A stretch of 64,000 nt of DNA from Gracilibacillus salitolerans (GCF_009650095.1 NZ_CP045915.1:1364001-1428000); one strand, 5' to 3'; numbered from the stretch's first letter, positions 1-9,322 are shown. Made by a program: numbers and translations. Notes: generated from the letters alone by a model not told the origin.

Positions 1-53
1 GTTTTACAATCCTAAGCTTATTACTGCTTGTCCTCTCATGCATCTAAACAAAT

Positions 54-93
54 AGAGAAGATGACTCCTTGGTATACAGAGATCATCTTCTCT
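54..93 (-). terminator. Terminator of the large exoenzyme gene
   Basis: Inverted repeat with 11-bp arms (AGAGAAGATGA / TCATCTTCTCT) lies about 65 bases beyond the stop codon of the minus-strand gene ending at 159. On the minus strand it is followed by a T-rich stretch, as expected of an intrinsic terminator. Confidence 0.7.
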
Positions 94-158
94 AAAATGT
101 TTATTATCTAAAAAGTTAGTCTTAAATCAGCACAGTAAATCGAACAAGATACGCTCTT

Positions 159-3100
159 CTATTTTTCTTCAAGAACGGTCATGCCAAGAAGTCCAGTTAA
201 CACTTCGTTACTAAGTGTCTCAAGTTTTACACTTTCTATTTGCTTTGCTTCTCCAAGGTCTATACTCAATATATTTCCATGAGCACCGTCACCTAGATCC
301 TGGATGAATCCACTTTGAGCATAGGAACTGGATGTATTCTCCTTTAACCAGTCATCTAAATTTTCTGGATTAACAAGAGGAAGTCTTTTTTGTTCACCAT
401 CACTAAGGTTTACTGTAATTTCTGCGTTCTCTATGCGGCTTTGCATGTGATTTGTCGCTGCTACTACGAAGAAATAAAGTTTATTTCCCTTAACATTAAC
501 TGGGATTTCAATACTGTCAGGGAAATTATCGTAAAGAGATGTAAATACCGCATTTTCTTCCTCCTTAGTAATAGAGAATGGGATCCCCATATCCGATATA
601 AAATTCTCGCTTTCATAATCCAATTGGGTCAAATTCGGTTTAACCTTATCTTGTCCGTCTCGATATTGCCACCAATTCAGTCCATATTCCGTAACTGTAC
701 TCGGGATATTATCCCAGTAAAACAAGTCGGGCTGAGGAGAATATTTATTCTGGTGTAAATATTCTAAATCTTGATTTGTGTGATCACTTATATCTATCAT
801 GTGAGTGTCGAAAGAATTTTCATATGCACTGGTAAGCTGCTCTGTCAATTCCCAGTTTACAAGATTGGTAGATATTTCAATCTCAGGTTTATCTTCTGCT
901 TCAAAAGTCAAGAGATTTTCACCAGGTGTCAGTTTTGATGGGTCATTGATTTTAAATGTAATGAGATCTGACTTATCATTAGCTTTTATAGGAGTATGCA
1001 AATCATAGGTTGTTCCCGCAATGTTTCCGGTTCCTTTTAAATTAATATTTTGCTGACTATTATTTTCTATCGCAAACTGAGCAAATGCCTCTCCGTCCTT
1101 CACTACCAAATCTTCATCGACTATTTCCAGCGACTGCTTGAGTGTGAGATCAACAGGTAACCACATTTCACTATTACCGGACTCAACTAAAACAAAGAAA
1201 GTATGGGTACCAGGTTTATTTTTTAACATTACTGACGCTTTTGATTTCTTTACAGTTGATTGATCTATGTCAAGGATTCCTTGAGGATCGTGCAAACGGA
1301 TAATATTACTATTATTTACGGAGAAGGTATATTCTTCACCAACAGCCCCTACAGAGCTAGCCTCTATCTCTGGCATATTATTTGTTTGACCATTGTTATA
1401 AATAACTTCTATCTTTACATCATTGCTTTCAGATGTTTCCATTTCTAGCCATGAGTGACCTATGCCTGGATTCAGCGAGTAGTCCATATCTTTTCCATTT
1501 ACTTTCACAGACTTTATCTTCGTGCTGCGGGCTATAAGATTTACTTTATATTCTAACGCTTTTTCACTATTAATTATAATCGTTTCCTTGTCGCCCTCAT
1601 AGCTATAGTCATATCCCAAGTAGTCTGTTTCGATAGAAGCGTGTTTCCAATCACGAGGGAAAGCAGGCTGAACAGTTGCTTGATTATTCGGTACATCCAT
1701 TTTAATTCCGAATAATCCTTCCACAGTAGTTCTTACATACATGGAAGTTACATCCGTAAAGTCTACGTGCCCGGATTGTGAGCCATCTTGATTTTGAACA
1801 TACGAGAGGACACCAGGTCCTGGACCTTCAAATAGATTAGCATCAATGCCAGCTTGCAAGTCTTTCGCTTGTTCCACGAGACCAAGTTGATAGTAATTAA
1901 GCATTAGATTAGTAGATTCAGCCGTGTATAGGCCTCTACTTGAATATACGTTAGGTAACCAGTTTGAAGACCATGGTAAGCGGCCATCTCTAGGGGTTGT
2001 ACCTATCTCGTTTTCGATGGCATGTTCTGTGAAACGTAGCATTTGGTAGCTTTGGAAAGGATCAGTGAATCCTAAATCAATCGGTGTATAGATACTGGAT
2101 AGGTCAGGGGATTCATGTACCCTTTGCAAACCAAACACATCTTTATATTCGCCAAAAACTCCGATATCCTCTACCCACAGTTTGTCATTCATCGCTTGTT
2201 CAATTTTTGTTGTGCGTTGTTCAAAGATAGTTGGATCTTCCCCTAATCGTTTTGCGATATCGATCATTTCCTTATTGGCGCGCCAAGCGTATACACTTGC
2301 AATCGTTGCTCCACCACCATTGTTCCATTTATTATCAGTATTCCATGCATTTAAATGACTTTCGTATAATCCTTCGTCATCGGTTTCCATATACTCATCC
2401 ATCCAGTTTAGATGATTCGCAATAAAATCAAAGCCGCCGTTGGCCATCATATCTAAATCACCTGTCCACTCCCAGTTGTACATCATCATATCAACTAATA
2501 CTTCACCCATGTTGTAGTGAGAGTCTCCATTAAGTTTGGATGGAATTCTACCATTGGATGCCTGTTTATCAAAATAGGCTGCAGCATTTTCATAGGCACG
2601 ATCTTCCCATCCGGCTGTTGTGGCGCCATAAGTTGACCTCCATCCTGGCAATGCGACAAACCAGTTGATAGGACCATGCATAAAGGTTGGACTACTCCAA
2701 GAGGCATCTAATGCCAATGTTGCGGATGGAAGAGCTGCATTCAAATAAGGGTTAGGTGTATCGATTTTAACAGACTGGGATAGCTCCTTGTAGTGGTCCA
2801 TGCTTTTTTTTAATACTTTTTCTGGTTCAGCTAAGTAGTTCTTCACCTCAGAAGATTCGATATCGTCAGTAGTGATATTCAAAAATACTTCATTATCATA
2901 GTTTCCTTCCGTTGTTGCCATCGCCATGGGTTGAGTATCAGCCTTTGTTTCAAAGAGCGCATTTGGTCCTTCACTAAAAGCGGAAGCATCCACCCTTTTT
3001 AAATGAAGAGGTACATTGGCTGTTCCATAGAGAGTTGGACCTCCACCCTCAATTGAAAAATGGTTATTTTCTATTGTTACATCTGTTCCCGAAGCATCTG

Positions 3101-4946
3101 ATGGAGTGAATTTCATGGAGTCGTAGTCTTGGGATCCATAACTTCCTTGGTCACGACCACCAGAGGCAATCACTAAGTCATTTGTATAAGCATCAGGCAA
3201 AGTGACCTTTACCAGTAATCCTTCAAAATTTTCTGGACGAACATAGGTTAATAATATAGTCCCTTCGATTGACGGATCACGAAGCTCATATTCCTGATGA
3301 CCAGAAACATAACGAGAAGTGATCGATTCAAAGTCAGCAAACCATTTTCCGTTTTTTAAACCTAAGAAAATATGACCTAACTTTTCTTGGGCACTGTTTC
3401 CTCTGTTCCGGAATAGCAAACCATCAGGTTTATCTCCGACCAATGCAATAATTCTTGGAGAATTATGAGGACCGTAAAGTGGGCGATTGTAAGATTCTCC
3501 ACCATTATTTACGCCAAACCCGCCATCAATCGGTAAATATTTATACTGTTTTTTACTGATGTGAATGTTCTCTTGTTTTGAAATTTTCTCATTTTCAACG
3601 GATGTTGCTTTAACAGTAATCATTTGCTCAGAAGCAGAATCCGAAACGGTTAGCTTTCCATCCGAGCTAATATCGACACCTTTAGATGAGTCCCCAACAA
3701 TTTCCCATTTCATTTCGGCATTTGGCATGATGCTTCCAAATTGATCCATTACATTGGAATGAAAAGAAAATGTTTGGGTACCATCTTCAGGTAGTGCTAT
3801 ACCTCTTTGTCCTATTACTGTAACTCTAGTTTCCACAGGTCGATATATAATAATTTTTTTCTCCAAAGACACGTCGGGATTTGATTGTGTCGAAGCCTTT
3901 AAGATAATTGTTTGTGGTGAAGATGGAGAATGATCAACCGTAAGTACTCCTTCTTGATTGAGACTGACACCTTTTGGTACATCACCTTCAATTTCCCATG
4001 ATACTGATTCATCTGGAAGTTCATAGCCGTATTGATCGACAACATTAGCATGATATGGAGTTTCACTACTATCATTCTCAAGTATGTTTATCCTATCTGG
4101 CCCCTCGATATGGATAGAACTTGGTTCAAGTTGCGTACTAGCGGATGGGCCATTGCTCGTCCAGTTATCTGCTGCATCACCAGCTTCAACACGCAGTGTC
4201 GCATTCGTTAAATCGAGATCTGTCCCCTCTAAATGATAGGAGGTTAGTTCCTGTTCTGTTTGAGTTGAGTCTGCGTCTACAACTTCCAACAAAGTATCGT
4301 TTTTATAAATGTTATATTGTGTAACAGCTACATTGTCACTTGGGGTAGTCCACTGCATATCAACACTGTTTTGTTTAATGTTTGATAACGTAAGTTGTGT
4401 TTGTTCAGGCCAAACTGGGGGAGTCGTTTCTTCAGTGGATATAACTTCAACGCTATTTGCGCGTCCGTCTTCTCCAAACTCTAAATTCAACTGGTTGTCT
4501 TGTACCTCGGTCTGATAGATTTGCTCTACAAATTGATTGGTGGTTACCTGTATTCTCTCCTGCTGTACGCCTTCAATTGTGAGGTCTGTTTTGTTGGCGG
4601 CGATATGATCTCCAGAAATCACCTTTACATAATAGCCACCATTTTGGATATCAACCTTAAAGGAATAGTCACCACCATTAGTAAAATCTCTGCGAAGGTC
4701 GTCTGGAGCTCCTCTGTCCCTGCAATCTGTTTCTTTATCTAGTCCATATCCGATGGTGCTGTCATATAATGTTTGATTCGATATCTGATGGTAGCCTTCT
4801 GTAACTGGACTTGATTCACAACCAAAATCAAATTTCATTGGAATCTCAGTCTCCGCAGTCACTATTTTATCCAGGCTTGAAAACATAGAAAAAGTGATTG
4901 TCAGGCAAAATATAATAAATACTACTTTTAGTCGTTTCTTAGACAT
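159..4946 (-). CDS. Large secreted multidomain glycosidase-like protein (six-hairpin fold)
   Basis: This 1595-residue exported protein is probably a polysaccharide-degrading enzyme. Residues 1-31 form a Sec signal peptide ending near IVTA. An N-terminal region of about 35-175 with the FDFG and YGLDK signatures resembles the carbohydrate-binding domain at the front of rhamnogalacturonan acetylesterases. A fibronectin type III module follows (about 178-275), then two Ig-like repeats (about 278-470). The core (about 470-1130) has a beta-rich part and then an alpha-helical toroid-like part (around residue 745 onward, with PINWFVALPGWRSTYGA and DVTSMYVRTTVEGLFG), like six-hairpin glycosidases, possibly the DUF4450 type. 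Residues 1200-1595 are beta-rich and end with a galactose-binding-like segment. No LPXTG or SLH anchor is visible. The ribosome site AAAGGGG precedes ATG, and a perfect cre box lies 65 bp upstream, indicating CcpA repression. Substrate is unassigned; pectic or arabinogalactan side chains are only a guess. Confidence 0.85.
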   Translation of the reverse strand: MSKKRLKVVFIIFCLTITFSMFSSLDKIVTAETEIPMKFDFGCESSPVTEGYHQISNQTLYDSTIGYGLDKETDCRDRGAPDDLRRDFTNGGDYSFKVDIQNGGYYVKVISGDHIAANKTDLTIEGVQQERIQVTTNQFVEQIYQTEVQDNQLNLEFGEDGRANSVEVISTEETTPPVWPEQTQLTLSNIKQNSVDMQWTTPSDNVAVTQYNIYKNDTLLEVVDADSTQTEQELTSYHLEGTDLDLTNATLRVEAGDAADNWTSNGPSASTQLEPSSIHIEGPDRINILENDSSETPYHANVVDQYGYELPDESVSWEIEGDVPKGVSLNQEGVLTVDHSPSSPQTIILKASTQSNPDVSLEKKIIIYRPVETRVTVIGQRGIALPEDGTQTFSFHSNVMDQFGSIMPNAEMKWEIVGDSSKGVDISSDGKLTVSDSASEQMITVKATSVENEKISKQENIHISKKQYKYLPIDGGFGVNNGGESYNRPLYGPHNSPRIIALVGDKPDGLLFRNRGNSAQEKLGHIFLGLKNGKWFADFESITSRYVSGHQEYELRDPSIEGTILLTYVRPENFEGLLVKVTLPDAYTNDLVIASGGRDQGSYGSQDYDSMKFTPSDASGTDVTIENNHFSIEGGGPTLYGTANVPLHLKRVDASAFSEGPNALFETKADTQPMAMATTEGNYDNEVFLNITTDDIESSEVKNYLAEPEKVLKKSMDHYKELSQSVKIDTPNPYLNAALPSATLALDASWSSPTFMHGPINWFVALPGWRSTYGATTAGWEDRAYENAAAYFDKQASNGRIPSKLNGDSHYNMGEVLVDMMMYNWEWTGDLDMMANGGFDFIANHLNWMDEYMETDDEGLYESHLNAWNTDNKWNNGGGATIASVYAWRANKEMIDIAKRLGEDPTIFEQRTTKIEQAMNDKLWVEDIGVFGEYKDVFGLQRVHESPDLSSIYTPIDLGFTDPFQSYQMLRFTEHAIENEIGTTPRDGRLPWSSNWLPNVYSSRGLYTAESTNLMLNYYQLGLVEQAKDLQAGIDANLFEGPGPGVLSYVQNQDGSQSGHVDFTDVTSMYVRTTVEGLFGIKMDVPNNQATVQPAFPRDWKHASIETDYLGYDYSYEGDKETIIINSEKALEYKVNLIARSTKIKSVKVNGKDMDYSLNPGIGHSWLEMETSESNDVKIEVIYNNGQTNNMPEIEASSVGAVGEEYTFSVNNSNIIRLHDPQGILDIDQSTVKKSKASVMLKNKPGTHTFFVLVESGNSEMWLPVDLTLKQSLEIVDEDLVVKDGEAFAQFAIENNSQQNINLKGTGNIAGTTYDLHTPIKANDKSDLITFKINDPSKLTPGENLLTFEAEDKPEIEISTNLVNWELTEQLTSAYENSFDTHMIDISDHTNQDLEYLHQNKYSPQPDLFYWDNIPSTVTEYGLNWWQYRDGQDKVKPNLTQLDYESENFISDMGIPFSITKEEENAVFTSLYDNFPDSIEIPVNVKGNKLYFFVVAATNHMQSRIENAEITVNLSDGEQKRLPLVNPENLDDWLKENTSSSYAQSGFIQDLGDGAHGNILSIDLGEAKQIESVKLETLSNEVLTGLLGMTVLEEK

Positions 4947-5010
4947 TCTATAACCCCTTTTCTTATGAATTGAGTCGTTAACATTTCGTCAAATAATAGC
5001 TATAACTTGT

Positions 5011-5024
5011 TGAAATCGCTTTCA
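5011..5024. promoter_or_regulatory. cre box (CcpA operator)
   Basis: The sequence TGAAATCGCTTTCA matches the catabolite-responsive-element consensus TGAAANCGNTTNCA at every position. It sits 65 bp upstream of the start codon of the large secreted glycosidase-like gene, a position suited to CcpA repression when preferred sugars are present. Confidence 0.8.
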
Positions 5025-5336
5025 GAATCATCCTCCTTAAACTAATAAAAAAAAAGAAAACCCTAACTTTAATGATGGATTTTCCCACATGATGTCTTAT
5101 TATATTTTGCAATCCATAACATCCAAGCTACCAAGGGAACATTACCAATCAGATTAGATGATTGAGTCTAAAGTGCTATTTCTAGTCACCTCCAATGTGA
5201 TGATAAATGATACCAATAACATACAAGGTATCATAAAAGTTATCCATTGTCTATAAAACATTTTGTCGAATGAAAATCTACTTCTTAGCCGTTTTTTATA
5301 ATGTGCCTATTAATTAGTATGATGTCGTAATCTTTT

Positions 5337-5432
5337 GGAAAGTTGATAGAGAAGTGCCTGAAGTTGATAGTAAATCCGGAAAGTTGATAGAGAAGTACCT
5401 AGAGTTGATAGTAAATCCGAGTAGTTGCTATG
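5337..5432. repeat. Tandem 41-bp repeat built from AGTTGATAG units at 20-21-bp spacing
   Basis: Two near-identical 41-bp units start at 5337 and 5378. Each contains two AGTTGATAG words, giving exact copies starting at 5341, 5362, 5382 and 5403, plus a decayed copy (AGTTGCTA) at 5423. The spacing of 21, 20, 21 and 20 bp is close to two helical turns, so all copies face the same side of the DNA. Function is unknown: it could be a protein-binding array or a dispersed noncoding repeat. Confidence 0.8.
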
Positions 5433-5489
5433 TTTACGGAAGATTTTTGTTGTGGAATCTATTGAAGAGGGGGAGGTCGAATAAAAAAT

Positions 5490-5523
5490 AATGCTGTCGC
5501 CATGTGATACTAGCGACAGCATT
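5490..5523 (-). terminator. Terminator of the alditol-oxidase-like gene
   Basis: A perfect 11-bp stem (AATGCTGTCGC / GCGACAGCATT) with a 12-base loop is followed on the minus strand by a T-run. It lies just past the stop codon of the oxidase gene ending at 5536. Confidence 0.9.
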
Positions 5524-5535
5524 AGAGCTTTTTAA

Positions 5536-6801
5536 TTATTCACCAAAAACATACATATCCAAAAATTCGTTGCGGAATTTACCTTTTGGATCATAGTGCT
5601 GAAGCAATTGTTGAAAGTCCGGTAGTTTTTCATAGAGCGGTTGAACCTTTTCTTTGGACATAGTAAATAATTTCCCCCAATGGGGACGAGCCTCATAAGG
5701 AGCAAGAATTTCTTCAATTTTAGGTAGCAATTTTTTTACGGATTCCCAGTCATCTTTCCATGTAAGATGAATCCCAATCGAATCTTGCTTATAGAATGGA
5801 CTCATCCACAGGTCATCTTTGGCGATGCTTCGGATTTCATTAACATGTAGAAGTGGTGCAATCTGCTCGCGAATGGTACTAATTCCTTTTAACGCCTCAT
5901 ATGCATGTTTTCTAGGAATGATATACTCTGTTTGCAATTCATCTCCACTGCTTGGTGTGAAATCAATACGGAAATGTGGCAGTCTGTCAAACCATGGACC
6001 CGGTACACCCATCTGTTCGGTGCAATTTACAGCCTCAATCCCAGCGATAGGGTGACAATTGGCAGTCGCTGGTTGTGCTCCATATAAATTTGTAGGTACC
6101 TTCACTTCATTTTCATCTGTACATAGTTGTTTTAACCAAACTTGATTGATCGTGTCGCTTTCCCAATTTGTAAATAAACTAACACTGTATGCGCTTGAGT
6201 AAATGTCATCCAAATGGTGTTCTAGTTGTGCCAGAGGTAAATTTTCAAACACATATTGACTGATTTGAAAGGCTGGAACGATGTCCAAGGTCATCTTTGT
6301 TACAATTCCTATTCCACCAAGACCGACTACTGCACCTTTCAATTGTTCTTCATTTTTTTCTCGGGAAAAGTCGATCAATTCACCATCTGCAGTAACGACT
6401 TCCATCGAACGTACTGCATTAGATAAACAGCTGTTTTGATCTCCTGAACCGTGTGTTGCTGTTGCACATGCACCTGTAACAGAAATGTGAGGCAAAGAGG
6501 CCATATTCTCAAGAGCGAAGCCATTTTCTTGAAGAAAGCGGCTAAGATCACTGTATATGATTCCGCCTTCAACTGTAACTGTTTGGTTTTCTCGATCTAA
6601 TGCTATTACTTTGTTCAATTTTTGTAAGGAAACCATATTTTCATCAGAATCTGCTATTCCATTGAATGAGTGACGTGAACCTACTACTCTTAATTTATTG
6701 CATTGTTTTACGAGATTCTGAATTTGTACAACGCTTTCAGGTTCATGCCAATTAGCTGCACTATATGTATAGTTACCTGCCCAGTTTTTTTGTTCCCTCA
6801 T
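5536..6801 (-). CDS. FAD-linked alditol/xylitol oxidase-like oxidoreductase
   Basis: A 421-residue cytoplasmic flavoprotein of the VAO/PCMH FAD-binding family, closest in layout to alditol or xylitol oxidases, which oxidise the terminal hydroxyl of a polyol with release of hydrogen peroxide. The GSRHSFNG motif contains His44, the expected covalent flavin attachment site, and GACATATHGSG (about 120-130) is the FAD-binding region. The C-terminal RPHWGK motif is typical of the D-arabinono-lactone oxidase subfamily. Length fits AldO-type enzymes (about 420). An AAAGGAG site precedes the ATG by 11 bases. It is monocistronic, with its own terminator at 5490-5523. Substrate cannot be fixed from sequence; xylitol, sorbitol or a lactone are all possible. 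Confidence 0.88.
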   Translation of the reverse strand: MREQKNWAGNYTYSAANWHEPESVVQIQNLVKQCNKLRVVGSRHSFNGIADSDENMVSLQKLNKVIALDRENQTVTVEGGIIYSDLSRFLQENGFALENMASLPHISVTGACATATHGSGDQNSCLSNAVRSMEVVTADGELIDFSREKNEEQLKGAVVGLGGIGIVTKMTLDIVPAFQISQYVFENLPLAQLEHHLDDIYSSAYSVSLFTNWESDTINQVWLKQLCTDENEVKVPTNLYGAQPATANCHPIAGIEAVNCTEQMGVPGPWFDRLPHFRIDFTPSSGDELQTEYIIPRKHAYEALKGISTIREQIAPLLHVNEIRSIAKDDLWMSPFYKQDSIGIHLTWKDDWESVKKLLPKIEEILAPYEARPHWGKLFTMSKEKVQPLYEKLPDFQQLLQHYDPKGKFRNEFLDMYVFGE

Positions 6802-7040
6802 TACATTAACGCTCCTTTACATGATTGGAATTTTGTGAAAATAGAAAGATTCATCTCATTAAGAAATTTATAATTTTTATTTATTTTATCATATTTTAAA
6901 ACTGACAAGGGGAATTTCTTTCATTTTCGTTCCTTTCTCCTGTTCCGTATGTATGGATGAATATCTTAAATTCAATGACTGGGGATTAAAGGAGTAATTT
7001 TAAAATGTATTTATTGGGGAAGCTATCATTTCATTTTATT

Positions 7041-7068
7041 ATTTTCGAAACTCTAGAGTTTCAAAAAT
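7041..7068. promoter_or_regulatory. 28-bp palindrome, possible operator or secondary terminator
   Basis: Two 14-bp arms meet at 7054/7055 with a single mismatch; the inner 16 bp (GAAACTCTAGAGTTTC) are perfectly symmetric. It lies in the 280-bp gap between the alkaline phosphatase terminator and the alditol-oxidase-like gene, about 240 bp upstream of the latter. The absence of a loop favours a protein-binding site over a hairpin, but neither is proven. Confidence 0.45.
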
Positions 7069-7073
7069 GATAA

Positions 7074-7103
7074 AAGAATAAAAGCCTACCTCAACAGTAG
7101 GCT
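7074..7103 (-). terminator. Terminator of alkaline phosphatase gene
   Basis: The stem GCCTAC / GTAGGC with a 7-base loop is followed on the minus strand by TTTTATTCTTTT. It lies about 40 bases beyond the stop codon of the phosphatase gene. Confidence 0.8.
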
Positions 7104-7142
7104 CTTATTGTGATTCTATTGAAAAAGGGGGATTTTTCAAAA

Positions 7143-8498
7143 TTAGTTATCTAAGCTCACTCTTAGAACATCCGCCATGATTTGAGGAAGAGCTGTATTA
7201 TCATAGAATCCTGCAAACTTTTCAGCTTGTGGACCATATGCATAAACAGGGATGTCCGCTCCAGTATGATTAGTACTTGTCCAGCCAATACCAGCATGAT
7301 CACTTACTACTCTATTAATAGCAAGTGCTGTATCACTAGCATCTTCAATAGATTGCACTTCTTCTTCTGTTATTGTTAAATGAGTGTATTGCTCGACAAT
7401 TTCTCTTGTGTTGGAGCGATCTTCATTTAATTGGGTAGCCATGAAGTCTCCAGTGGCTGTTACTTGATTCAAAATATCAGCATTTAAACCTGAGTACGCA
7501 CCAGATCCTGTTGTCATACCACCAGTATCATGGTCACCGGCAACAATTACTAATGTTTTACCATCTTGCTTAGCAAAATCAATTGCAGTTTCAACAGCTT
7601 CTTCAAATGCCGCTACATCAGACATAGCCCATGCTGGGTCATTGGCATGTCCAGCCCAGTCAATTTGACTACCTTCTACCATAAGGAAAAATCCGTCCTT
7701 ATCTTGCTCTAAAACTTCGATGGATGCTTCTGTCATTTCTGCTAAACTAGGCTCTACGCTTTGATCACGGTGTAATTCAGGAGAAAGGGCATCATCCGCA
7801 AAAAGCCCAAGTAATCTTTCTCCTTCTACCACTTCAATATCTGCATTATTTTGTAATTCATCTCTAGTTTCGACATATGTAAACCCAGCATCTTGTGCTT
7901 GTTCTATTAGATTTAATTCTTCTTGGTTGCCACCATCAGCTTCAGGTAAAAACATATTTTTTCCTCCACCTAGAAGGACATCTACTTCACTAGAAATATA
8001 TTGTCTAGCAATCTCTGTTTCATTATTTCGGCTTTCTACACTTGTAGCAAAAGATGCAGGTGTGGCATGTGTGATCGTGGATGTAGCTACTAATCCAGAT
8101 GATTTTCCAGCTTCTTCGGATGCATCTAAGATGGTTGTAAGGTCATTTCCTTCGGGATCAAGACCGATTACGCCATTGTTTGTTTTTACACCACTAGCCA
8201 TTGCTGTACCAGCGGCTGCTGAATCCGTGACATCAGCGTTTGCTGAATTCGTTGTAAACATTCCTTTGAGGTGTGCGTCCCAAACAGCATCTTCACCTTT
8301 GTAGACGCGGTAATTGGAAGCATAGTCTCCACTAAATCCGTCTGGAATCATGTAAATGATATTATCGATTTTCTTTCCACCATTTCCATTACCGTTTCCT
8401 TTTCCTGGTGATTCAGGTTTTTCAGCAAAAACCGGAACACTCATAGCAGACAAAACTAGACCTGTACTAAGTGCTACAGCACCAATCTTCTTAAACAT
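7143..8498 (-). CDS. Secreted alkaline phosphatase (PhoA superfamily)
   Basis: A phosphate-monoester hydrolase exported through Sec, similar in size to Bacillus PhoA/PhoB (about 450 residues). A signal peptide ends near PVFA, followed by a Gly/Asn-rich linker. DVTDSAAAGTAMASG carries the nucleophilic serine. Metal ligands are visible in MIPDG, THATPASF, GSQIDWAGHAND, VAGDHDTGG and the C-terminal HTGAD. The longest frame begins with TTG at 8507, but that codon abuts the AAAGGAG site; ATG at 8498 has 9-base spacing and is chosen (451 residues). It is a single gene with its own terminator. Phosphate control through PhoP is expected for the family, but no clear Pho box is seen. Confidence 0.93.
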   Translation of the reverse strand: MFKKIGAVALSTGLVLSAMSVPVFAEKPESPGKGNGNGNGGKKIDNIIYMIPDGFSGDYASNYRVYKGEDAVWDAHLKGMFTTNSANADVTDSAAAGTAMASGVKTNNGVIGLDPEGNDLTTILDASEEAGKSSGLVATSTITHATPASFATSVESRNNETEIARQYISSEVDVLLGGGKNMFLPEADGGNQEELNLIEQAQDAGFTYVETRDELQNNADIEVVEGERLLGLFADDALSPELHRDQSVEPSLAEMTEASIEVLEQDKDGFFLMVEGSQIDWAGHANDPAWAMSDVAAFEEAVETAIDFAKQDGKTLVIVAGDHDTGGMTTGSGAYSGLNADILNQVTATGDFMATQLNEDRSNTREIVEQYTHLTITEEEVQSIEDASDTALAINRVVSDHAGIGWTSTNHTGADIPVYAYGPQAEKFAGFYDNTALPQIMADVLRVSLDN

Positions 8499-8947
8499 CT
8501 CTACCAACTCCTTTATAAATTTGCTTACAGTTACAAGATACTAGATGAATATTGATAGACTATTAAGTTACGGTAAATGTTAGATAAAAAAAATACAGGC
8601 TTAAAATCTATGATTATTTTCCCTATTCTATGAAAAATTTTGTGACTACCCTTCTTTTTTACTAGTTGAGCTACTGAGAATTTTCGTCCTCACTATCTCA
8701 TTATGATGACATGAATAGATCTTTAAACCTAAATAAAAAGTAATGCATATACTTTGCTAATAGACTGAAGATATTGTAGAATATCTACTTGTGAGTAGAA
8801 TGGCGACATCTTTCAAATTTAAAGGAATTTTAATTTAGTACATAATTCCTATAAAATGGTGCCGTTTATATGAATCAATAAAACTCAATCTATAATGGGG
8901 GAGTCACTAGATTTTTCCGAAAACATCTAAGAAAGGAAGAAGGAAAA
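8499..8947. other. Divergent intergenic region
   Basis: This is the promoter region shared by the leftward phosphatase gene and the rightward STAS-like gene. A perfect -10 hexamer TATAAT lies at 8891-8896, about 50 bp before the STAS-like start, but no good -35 accompanies it. Nothing else is recognised. Confidence 0.4.
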
Positions 8948-9316
8948 ATGGCAAAAATAGAAAACATGACAGATAATGGTGGTTACGTTATTGATGTTAA
9001 GGTCACAAGTAAAACCGTTTATATGAATGTAGTGGGGGCTTTTACACCAGATCAAGCGGACAAATTCCATCAAGATTATGAAAAGCAGATAGGCTCTATT
9101 TCTACTATTGATTATGTGTTACAAGTAGATTGCAAGGATATGAAGGTAATCAATCAAGAAATGACACCAAAATTAACCCAATCTTTTGAGTTATATAAAA
9201 AATCTGGTTTTAAAAAAATCGAATTCTTAATTAATAACAATGTAGTGATCAAAATGCAGCTGAACCGCATTGCCAAAACAGTTGATTTACCAAACTATGA
9301 AATAATTGGAGCATAA
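8948..9316 (+). CDS. STAS-like small cytoplasmic protein
   Basis: A 122-residue soluble protein with alternating beta-strands and helices (YVIDVKVTSKTVYMNVVGAFT, then DYVLQVDCKDMKVINQEM) reminiscent of SpoIIAA/STAS-like domains. These usually act in phosphorylation-switch or regulatory complexes. No catalytic motif is visible. The ribosome site AGAAAGGAAGAAGG precedes ATG and a terminator follows immediately, so the gene appears monocistronic. Assignment rests on fold impression alone; a conserved hypothetical protein is the safe alternative. Confidence 0.75.
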   Translation: MAKIENMTDNGGYVIDVKVTSKTVYMNVVGAFTPDQADKFHQDYEKQIGSISTIDYVLQVDCKDMKVINQEMTPKLTQSFELYKKSGFKKIEFLINNNVVIKMQLNRIAKTVDLPNYEIIGA

Positions 9317-9322
9317 AACGAA

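Larger units (their letters stand above)
4947..5489. other. Long intergenic region with cre box and tandem repeats
   Basis: This stretch separates the large exoenzyme gene from the oxidase terminator. It holds the leader and cre box of the exoenzyme (5011-5024) and an array of spaced AGTTGATAG repeats (5337-5432). A 70-residue minus-strand reading frame crosses the repeats, but it has internally repetitive low-complexity sequence and I do not regard it as a gene. I see no RNA gene or other CDS. Confidence 0.6.

Noticed and set aside
5310..5522. 70-residue minus-strand reading frame
   Set aside because: It is created by the tandem AGTTGATAG repeats and overlaps the oxidase terminator; no ribosome site.
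5819..6087. Two plus-strand frames of 60-78 residues
   Set aside because: Antisense to the alditol-oxidase-like gene; composition and position show they are shadows.
8567..8583. Possible Pho box (TAAC repeats on the minus strand upstream of alkaline phosphatase)
   Set aside because: The repeats are 12 bp apart and too degenerate; PhoP sites in Bacillus are TTAACA-like at 11 bp. I keep phosphate control as expectation only.
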